Assembly (NCBI GenBank): GCA_021788115.1 | Contig: JAJYLA010000024.1 | Coordinates: forward strand, 1-33,880 | DNA: 33,880 nucleotides | From: Actinomycetes bacterium | Lineage (GTDB): Bacteria > Actinomycetota > Acidimicrobiia > Acidimicrobiales > Palsa-688 | Direction: 5' to 3' | In this document: piece by piece, positions 29,728 through 33,880 of the stretch | How positions within the stretch are numbered: position 1 is the first letter of the stretch | How the letters are laid out: each line of letters opens with the position of its first letter | The notes under the pieces: generated by a model | Database searches by the model: none | Seen by the model: only the letters and a program-made list of their open reading frames with translations | What the model was told of the DNA's origin: nothing | Made by a program: the position numbers and the translations under genes

Positions 29728-30392
29728 GCATCGAGGCGGAGACGGTCGCCGCCCGGGTCGCGGACGTACGGCGCCGGGTCGCGCATGCCGGCGGCGATCC
29801 CGACGAGATCCGGATCGTGGCGGTCACGAAGGGGTTCGGTCCCGAGGCTGTCGCGGCGGCGTTCCAGGCCGGGCTCGTGGATGTCGGGGAGAACTACGCC
29901 CAGGAGTTGGTTGCCAAGGCCTCGGCGTCACCGCCCGGCGTCCGATGGCACTTCCTGGGTACCGTGCAGCGCAACAAGGTGTCCCGCCTCGCTCCCCTCG
30001 TTCGGGTGTGGCACGGGATCGACCGCCCCAGAGCCGCGGACGCCGTCGCTGCCGCGACGCCCGGGGCCGAGGTGTTCGTGGAAGTGAACGTGACGGGCGC
30101 CCCTTCCCGCTCCGGGTGCGCGCCCGGCGAGGCCGAGGCACTCGTCGAGCACTGCCGGGCCGTGGGGCTCGATGTGGCCGGCCTGATGACGGTCGGGCCG
30201 GAGGGGGACATCGACGCCGGGCGCCGGGACTTTCGCTGGCTCGCGCGCCGGGCGCGCGAGCTGCGCTTGAGAGGGCTGTCGATGGGTATGAGCGACGACT
30301 TCGAGGTCGCTGTCGCGGAAGGCGCGACCACCCTCCGTCTGGGACGAGTTCTGTTCGGTCCCCGCCCGGGACCGGCAGTCGTGTCACGATAG
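29715..30392 (+). CDS. yggS: YggS family pyridoxal-phosphate homeostasis protein
   Basis: A 225-residue single-domain TIM-barrel protein that binds pyridoxal phosphate without known catalysis and balances vitamin B6 and amino-acid pools. Lys39 in IVAVTKGF is the cofactor lysine. VGENYAQEL, WHFLGTVQRNK, VFVEVNVTG, GLMTVGPEG and LRGLSMGMSDDFEVAVAEGATTLRLGRVLFGPR complete the family signature. The start may be ATG 29715 (13-nt overlap with pgeF) or GTG 29724 (the GTGA overlap common in this cluster, three residues shorter). Its place between pgeF and sepF is conserved in Gram-positive bacteria. Confidence 0.95.
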   Translation: MAAVSIEAETVAARVADVRRRVAHAGGDPDEIRIVAVTKGFGPEAVAAAFQAGLVDVGENYAQELVAKASASPPGVRWHFLGTVQRNKVSRLAPLVRVWHGIDRPRAADAVAAATPGAEVFVEVNVTGAPSRSGCAPGEAEALVEHCRAVGLDVAGLMTVGPEGDIDAGRRDFRWLARRARELRLRGLSMGMSDDFEVAVAEGATTLRLGRVLFGPRPGPAVVSR

Positions 30393-30408
30393 GCTTGCTT
30401 GTGGGAGG
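30390..30408 (+). promoter_or_regulatory. possible sepF promoter and Shine-Dalgarno
   Basis: TAGGCT (30390-30395) begins in the yggS stop codon and could be a -10. GGGAGG (30403-30408) is six bases before ATG 30415 and supports that start over the GTG at 30412. Confidence 0.4.
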
Positions 30409-30414
30409 CTTGTG

Positions 30415-30936
30415 ATGGCATCAGGGTTGGTCCGCAAGGCAATGGTGTACCTGGGGCTCACCGACGACGAGTACGAGGAGTACGACGACTACGACGATGC
30501 CGGTTCCTCGATCCAGGGCTCCTCGCGCCGCTACCAGGACATGGAGAGCTCCGGCCCCGTCTCCGCGGTGCGGCCTGTGGTCCGCGACACCGTGGACCCG
30601 TCGAGCGGTGTCATAGTGACGCCACGCCCCGCGGTCGTGAAGCCGATCACGCCGATGCAAAGCGCCAAGGTCCACGTCGTCGCCCCGTCGAAATTCGCCG
30701 ACGCCCAGGAGATCGGGGACCGGTTCCGCAACGGCCAACCGGTCATCGTGAACCTTCAGTCCAACGACCGCGAGCTGGCGCGGCGGATGATCGACTTTTG
30801 CAGCGGGGTCACCTACGCCCTTGCCGGAAGCATGGACAAGGTCGCCGACCAGGTGTTCCTCCTGACGCCGTCGAACGTCGAGGTGTCCCCCGAAGAGAAG
30901 CGGCGCTTGCAAGAGCGCGGCCTGTACCGTTCCTGA
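30415..30936 (+). CDS. sepF: cell division protein SepF
   Basis: A 173-residue Z-ring membrane anchor. The N-terminus (ASGLVRKAMVYLGL) is the amphipathic membrane-binding helix. An acidic Asp/Glu/Tyr-rich linker follows, and the C-terminal SepF domain runs from VHVVAPSKFADAQEIGDRF to about residue 160, with NLQSNDRELARRMIDFCSGVTYAL and VFLLTPSNVEVS. It binds the FtsZ C-terminal peptide and replaces FtsA in this lineage. ATG 30415 is supported by GGGAGG. A -10-like TAGGCT upstream may give extra expression besides readthrough from ftsZ. Confidence 0.96.
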   Translation: MASGLVRKAMVYLGLTDDEYEEYDDYDDAGSSIQGSSRRYQDMESSGPVSAVRPVVRDTVDPSSGVIVTPRPAVVKPITPMQSAKVHVVAPSKFADAQEIGDRFRNGQPVIVNLQSNDRELARRMIDFCSGVTYALAGSMDKVADQVFLLTPSNVEVSPEEKRRLQERGLYRS

Positions 30937-30945
30937 CGGGCGTCG

Positions 30946-31218
30946 GTGTTGAGCTTCCACGGAGGGCACATCCTCTACGACATCGGGCAGCTCTACGTGC
31001 TCGTGCTGATCCTGCGGGCCGTGATGAGCTGGTTCCCCTACCGCCACGACTCGCCGCTCAACGGGGTGCGCAAGGTGCTTTTCGCCGTCACCGAGCCTGT
31101 TCTCGCCCCGTTCCGCCGGATCATCCCGCCTGTCGGGATGCTCGACCTGTCCTTCCTGGTGGCCTTCATCGTCGTGGAGCTGATCGTCCAGAACGTCCTC
31201 AGCCGCGTTCCCTTCTGA
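30946..31218 (+). CDS. yggT: YggT family membrane protein
   Basis: A 90-residue protein with two membrane helices: LYDIGQLYVLVLILRAVMSWF and, near the end, LDLSFLVAFIVVELIVQNVL. The loop between carries VLFAVTEPVLAPFRRIIPP, the diagnostic YggT motif. The family is linked by position to division genes (sepF-yggT-divIVA) but its function is not established. GTG 30946 is 9 nt after the sepF stop, and an in-frame TTG follows immediately. No strong ribosome binding site is seen. Confidence 0.9.
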   Translation: MLSFHGGHILYDIGQLYVLVLILRAVMSWFPYRHDSPLNGVRKVLFAVTEPVLAPFRRIIPPVGMLDLSFLVAFIVVELIVQNVLSRVPF

Positions 31219-31326
31219 CGGGCGGGGCCGGGGCGTCGCCGCGGCCGGCGCTCGCCGAGCCCCCGCGCCGGTCGGTCGCGCCCGGGCAGCGGGAGCGGGG
31301 TCCCCGCCCGGTGCACGCCGCCGAAC

Positions 31327-31340
31327 TACGATGATGGCCC
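31327..31340 (+). promoter_or_regulatory. -10 of a near-leaderless divIVA promoter
   Basis: TACGAT (31327-31332) is eight bases before ATG 31341, and no Shine-Dalgarno sequence lies between. The rest of the 122-nt gap after yggT is featureless GC-rich sequence. Confidence 0.45.
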
Positions 31341-32183
31341 ATGGAGGTCTCACCCAAGACTCTGCGCGAGGTCGAATTTCGCGAGAAGATGCGCGGCTAT
31401 CACCCTGAGGACGTCGACCACTTCCTGGAGCAGGTGGCCGCGGGCCTGGAGGTCCTGCAGGATCGACTTCGCCAGGCGGTGGAGCGCGCCCAGCGGGCCG
31501 AAGCCGCGGCGTCCGAGGCCGGCAACACCGACGACATGCTCCGCAAGACGCTGGTCCTGGCGCAGCGCACCGCCGACATGGCGGTCCAGGAGGCCCGCGA
31601 CCAGGCTGCGCGGATCCTTGCCGGTGCCGAGCAGCAGGCCCAGGCCGTGCTGGCCGAGGCGGAGGAGAAGGGCAGGCTCACTCTCGAGGAGACCCTCGCG
31701 GAGAGCCGGGTGGAGCTTGGCCGCCTCGAGGTCGCCCGCGCCCAGGCCCAGCATGAAGTGGAGGGGCTGAAGCGCTGGATCGACGAGCACAGGGCGCACC
31801 TGCAGTCGTCGCTCTCGGAAGCGATGGCCGCGGTGGAGCGCGCCGGCCTGTTGTGGTCGCCGCCGTCACCCCAGCAGCCGTCCGTCCCGCCCGGCCCAGA
31901 GACGGCCCAGGCCCCCCCGGTGCCCTCGGCGGCTGCGCCGTCGACCGGGGGCGATCCCGAAGGTGGTCCCCCCACGGTCGCGTGGGCCCCGGCGGAGGCG
32001 CCGGGTGACCGGCGCGACGACAGGGCCGCCCCAGAGGCGGCCGGGGGCCTGCGGGAGATCCTGGCGCTCGACGACGAGTCGCTGCGCGGCCCCGACGATC
32101 AGGCCCTCGACGACTTTTTCGACGATCGCGACGACCTGGTCATGGATCGCCGCATCGGCGGCCGCCTGCGCCGCCGGCGGTAG
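31341..32183 (+). CDS. divIVA: polar growth and septum protein DivIVA (Wag31)
   Basis: A 280-residue coiled-coil protein. The membrane-curvature binding N-domain is VSPKTLREVEFREKMRGYHPEDVDHFLEQVAAGLEVL, followed by a long Glu/Ala/Gln-rich coiled coil to about residue 160 (with LKRWIDEHRAHLQSSL). A Pro/Ala/Gly-rich linker and a C-terminal block of acidic residues ending in RLRRRR complete it. In actinobacteria DivIVA/Wag31 marks the poles and septa and recruits wall synthesis. The start ATG 31341 is eight bases after TACGAT. Position behind sepF-yggT is the conserved one. Confidence 0.95.
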   Translation: MEVSPKTLREVEFREKMRGYHPEDVDHFLEQVAAGLEVLQDRLRQAVERAQRAEAAASEAGNTDDMLRKTLVLAQRTADMAVQEARDQAARILAGAEQQAQAVLAEAEEKGRLTLEETLAESRVELGRLEVARAQAQHEVEGLKRWIDEHRAHLQSSLSEAMAAVERAGLLWSPPSPQQPSVPPGPETAQAPPVPSAAAPSTGGDPEGGPPTVAWAPAEAPGDRRDDRAAPEAAGGLREILALDDESLRGPDDQALDDFFDDRDDLVMDRRIGGRLRRRR

Positions 32184-32306
32184 ACACGCCTCCCGGGCCT
32201 GTCAACCCGCCAGAGTCACCCGGCACGGCGGTGCCCCCGTGCGTGACGCGGAGTTCCACGGATTGCATCCGGCGGCGCGCTGTCCGCTACGGCGAAGGGT
32301 GATCCC

Positions 32307-32609
32307 GTGTTGCTGATGGTGACGCTGCTGTTCTTGGTCGTGGGCACCGTCTTCTTGATCATCGGGTACGTCCAGGACGCCCTTGTCTACGTCTACCTGG
32401 CGGTGGCCTGCGCCGGGGCTGCCGCGCTCGCGCTGGTGGTGGTGAGCCGGCTGAGCCGGTTGAGCCGCAGGCTCGCGACACCACCGGCGCCGCCGGCGCC
32501 GCCGGGGCCGCCGCCGGCGCGGCCACCCCTGGCAGCATCGGACCCCGCCGGCGGCATCGAGCCGGCCGAACACCCCCCGGCGGGCGACGTGCCGCCATCC
32601 GGCGGCTGA
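32307..32609 (+). CDS. small two-helix membrane protein, function unknown
   Basis: I do not recognise this 100-residue protein. Two membrane helices (LLMVTLLFLVVGTVFLIIGYV and LVYVYLAVACAGAAALALVVV) are joined by a very short turn. A basic stretch (SRLSRLSRRL) and a Pro/Ala/Gly-rich cytoplasmic tail follow. AAGGGTGA (32295-32302) lies four bases before GTG 32307 and favours that start over ATG 32316. It follows divIVA by 123 nt and converges with ileS, with the hairpin repeats in between. It might be a division-associated membrane protein, but only its position suggests this. Confidence 0.65.
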   Translation: MLLMVTLLFLVVGTVFLIIGYVQDALVYVYLAVACAGAAALALVVVSRLSRLSRRLATPPAPPAPPGPPPARPPLAASDPAGGIEPAEHPPAGDVPPSGG

Positions 32610-32686
32610 TCATTCCGCCGGTCGGGCAGATCCCCCGTCCGGACCGGCAGATCGCGGCGCCGGCGGGAAGGCGAGAGGTGCGGGGG

Positions 32687-32717
32687 GCGCGATGGGGGGC
32701 GCGATGGGGGGCGCGAT
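32687..32717. repeat. three 12-bp repeats beside the hairpin units
   Basis: GCGCGATGGGGG starts at 32687 and 32699, and a third copy at 32711 continues into the first hairpin unit (GCGCGATGGGAC). They directly precede the 74-bp duplication. Confidence 0.75.
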
Positions 32718-32841
32718 GGGACACGGTTGCAGCGCTGCGAGGGGGTGGGCCTCGAACTGTGTCCGCTTTTGTACCCCTGCGGGTACGCGATGGGACACAG
32801 TTCGCGCGGTGTCGCGACGTAGGCCTCGAACTGTGTCCGCT
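32713..32841. repeat. 74-bp tandemly duplicated hairpin unit between convergent genes
   Basis: GCGATGGGACAC(A/G)GTT occurs at 32713 and 32787, and GGCCTCGAACTGTGTCCGCT at 32748 and 32822, both pairs exactly 74 bp apart. Within each unit the two parts pair: GGACACGGTT (32719-32728) with AACTGTGTCC (32755-32764), and GGACACAGTTCG (32793-32804) with CGAACTGTGTCC (32827-32838). Between them GTACCC/GGGTAC (32771-32786) is a third hairpin. The region 32610-32904 has no gene. The element may act as a bidirectional terminator or belong to a dispersed repeat family. Confidence 0.85.
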
Positions 32842-32904
32842 CGTGTGCCGGTGGGGCGCCCCCGGGGCGGCGCGCGGCCGCCGGCTCCGCCGGCCGCAGC
32901 CGGC

Positions 32905-33880
32905 TCAGGCGGCCCCGCCGGCGCCGTGGCGGGTGAGGCGGACCCACACGTCGGTGCCGTCCGCCAGCCGGGCGGAGCTCCAGCCCTCCGGGGCGGACCC
33001 GTCGCCTGTCACGCCCGCCACGTCGGCGGCGGCGATGTCCACCGCGAGGATCTGCTCGGCCACCCAGTCCCGGTGGGCGTCGAGCGCCGCGCGCAGATCC
33101 GGCCCGCCGGCGACCTCGAGACGGATGCGGTCGGTGACATCGAGGCCGGCGTCGCGCCGACGCTGCTGGACCATCCGGACGAGGTCGCGGGCGCGGCCCT
33201 CGACGGCCAGCTCCGGTGTCACCGCGGTGTCGAGGACCACGAGCCCGGCGTGACCGGCGAGCGCACGGGTCGTCGATGCGTCGACCGGCTTCACGCGCAT
33301 CTCGAACTCGCCGCTGCCGAGGACGCTGTCGCCCACGCGGGCGCGCCCGCCGTCGATCAACTCCCAGTCGCCGCGCCGGGCGGCGGCCGCCACGGCCTGG
33401 GTCGCCGGTCCGAGCCGCGGGGCGGCGACCTTGAAGGTCACGGTGAGCACTCGGGCGGCGAAGCGGTCGACGTCGTCGGTCAGGACCACGGACTTGACGT
33501 TGACCTCCTCGGCGATCAGCCCCGTGAACGGCTTCAGCCTGTCGGCGCCGGCGGACGCCACCGTCAGGGTGGCGAGGGGCAGCCGGGCGCGGAGCCCCTG
33601 CGCCTTGCGCACGGAATGGGCGGCCGAGCACACGGCCCGGGCGAGGTCCATGTCCGCCACCAGCCCGGCGTCCCAGGGGAGCGACGCCGGGTCGGGCCAG
33701 TCGCTGAGGTGTACCGAGCGCTCGTCGTCGGCGCCCGCCGCCGGCGATCCGACGCCGGTGAGGCCCCGCCAGATGTCCTCTGTGATCAACGGAAGCAGCG
33801 GGGCGCTGACCCGGCAGACCACCTCCAGGACGGTTCCGAGCGTGTCGAAGGCGTCCTGGGTGTCGCGGTCCCCGCCGGCG
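32905..33880 (-). CDS. ileS: isoleucyl-tRNA synthetase, C-terminal part (5' end outside window)
   Basis: The minus-strand frame is open from the window edge to TGA at 32905-32907, giving the last 324 residues. It shows the anticodon-binding domain: VCRVSAPLLPLITEDIWRGLTG, SVHLSDWPD, RKAQGLRARLPLATL, then EEVNVKSVVL and ALDTAVTPELAVEGRARDLVRMVQQRRRDAGLDVTDRI-type motifs in order. This layout is that of the long-tailed IleRS type with a C-terminal domain lacking the zinc-ribbon cysteines. The enzyme charges tRNA-Ile. The catalytic core (HIGH, KMSKS) is outside. In many Gram-positive bacteria ileS follows divIVA on the same strand; here it is inverted and convergent. Confidence 0.92.
   Translation of the reverse strand, partial: AGGDRDTQDAFDTLGTVLEVVCRVSAPLLPLITEDIWRGLTGVGSPAAGADDERSVHLSDWPDPASLPWDAGLVADMDLARAVCSAAHSVRKAQGLRARLPLATLTVASAGADRLKPFTGLIAEEVNVKSVVLTDDVDRFAARVLTVTFKVAAPRLGPATQAVAAAARRGDWELIDGGRARVGDSVLGSGEFEMRVKPVDASTTRALAGHAGLVVLDTAVTPELAVEGRARDLVRMVQQRRRDAGLDVTDRIRLEVAGGPDLRAALDAHRDWVAEQILAVDIAAADVAGVTGDGSAPEGWSSARLADGTDVWVRLTRHGAGGAA

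Noticed and set aside
32610-32798. A 62-codon minus-strand ORF over the hairpin repeats
   Set aside because: It consists mainly of translated repeats (PIAPPIAPP and similar) and has no ribosome binding site; the repeats are structural DNA, not a gene.

Overview
The window is a very GC-rich, tightly packed bacterial chromosome segment from a deep-branching high-GC actinobacterium, possibly class Acidimicrobiia (the class is an inference). The evidence is the gene set: SepF and DivIVA (Wag31) without FtsA, a MurE with the DNPR meso-diaminopimelate signature, a DUF3040 protein, a MoxR/DUF58/transglutaminase set near mraZ, many GTG starts, and TANNNT -10 elements placed 6 nt before start codons (leaderless transcripts). 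I found no tRNA, rRNA, insertion sequence, prophage or CRISPR array.

Region 1 (1-6600) is housekeeping: the end of a LysM protein, nrdR, a phosphofructokinase with the residues of the pyrophosphate-dependent type, a divergent pair (inositol-monophosphatase family / low-specificity threonine aldolase), a PIG-L deacetylase overlapping dinB, and a DUF3040 membrane protein. Region 2 (6634-11237, minus strand) is a three-gene operon moxR-DUF58-transglutaminase. Region 3 (11238-14187) holds a small W/R-rich hypothetical gene, an HNH endonuclease, a lipoate-ligase-like protein, a short-chain dehydrogenase and an 84-residue hypothetical protein. Two short leaderless ORFs precede the first two of these genes.

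Region 4 (14188-29044) is the division and cell wall (dcw) cluster: mraZ-rsmH-ftsL-ftsI-murE-mraY-ftsW-murG-murC-murB-ftsQ-ftsZ. Most genes from rsmH to ftsQ overlap by 4-8 nt. murF and murD, usual members, are not in the cluster, nor are ddl and ftsA. These genes cover Park-nucleotide steps (MurB, MurC, MurE), lipid I and II synthesis (MraY, MurG), septal polymerisation and cross-linking (FtsW, FtsI), the FtsQ-FtsL scaffold and the Z ring. Region 5 (29047-32609) is pgeF-yggS-sepF-yggT-divIVA plus a small membrane protein, and the window ends inside a convergent ileS.

The most interesting signals are non-coding. (i) The 257-nt gap between mraZ and rsmH can fold into a three-way junction (18, 7 and 5 bp perfect stems) with complementary P2 and P3 loops, a riboswitch-like layout at the place where the mraW RNA motif is known. 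(ii) The roughly 250-nt leader of ftsZ contains a stem followed by TTTCTTTTTC and a competing 9-bp pairing next to the ribosome binding site. (iii) Five 11-bp repeats and phased GTGG boxes precede mraZ. (iv) Two divergent promoters share the same overlapping -10 layout. (v) A 74-bp tandemly duplicated hairpin unit lies between the last two convergent genes.
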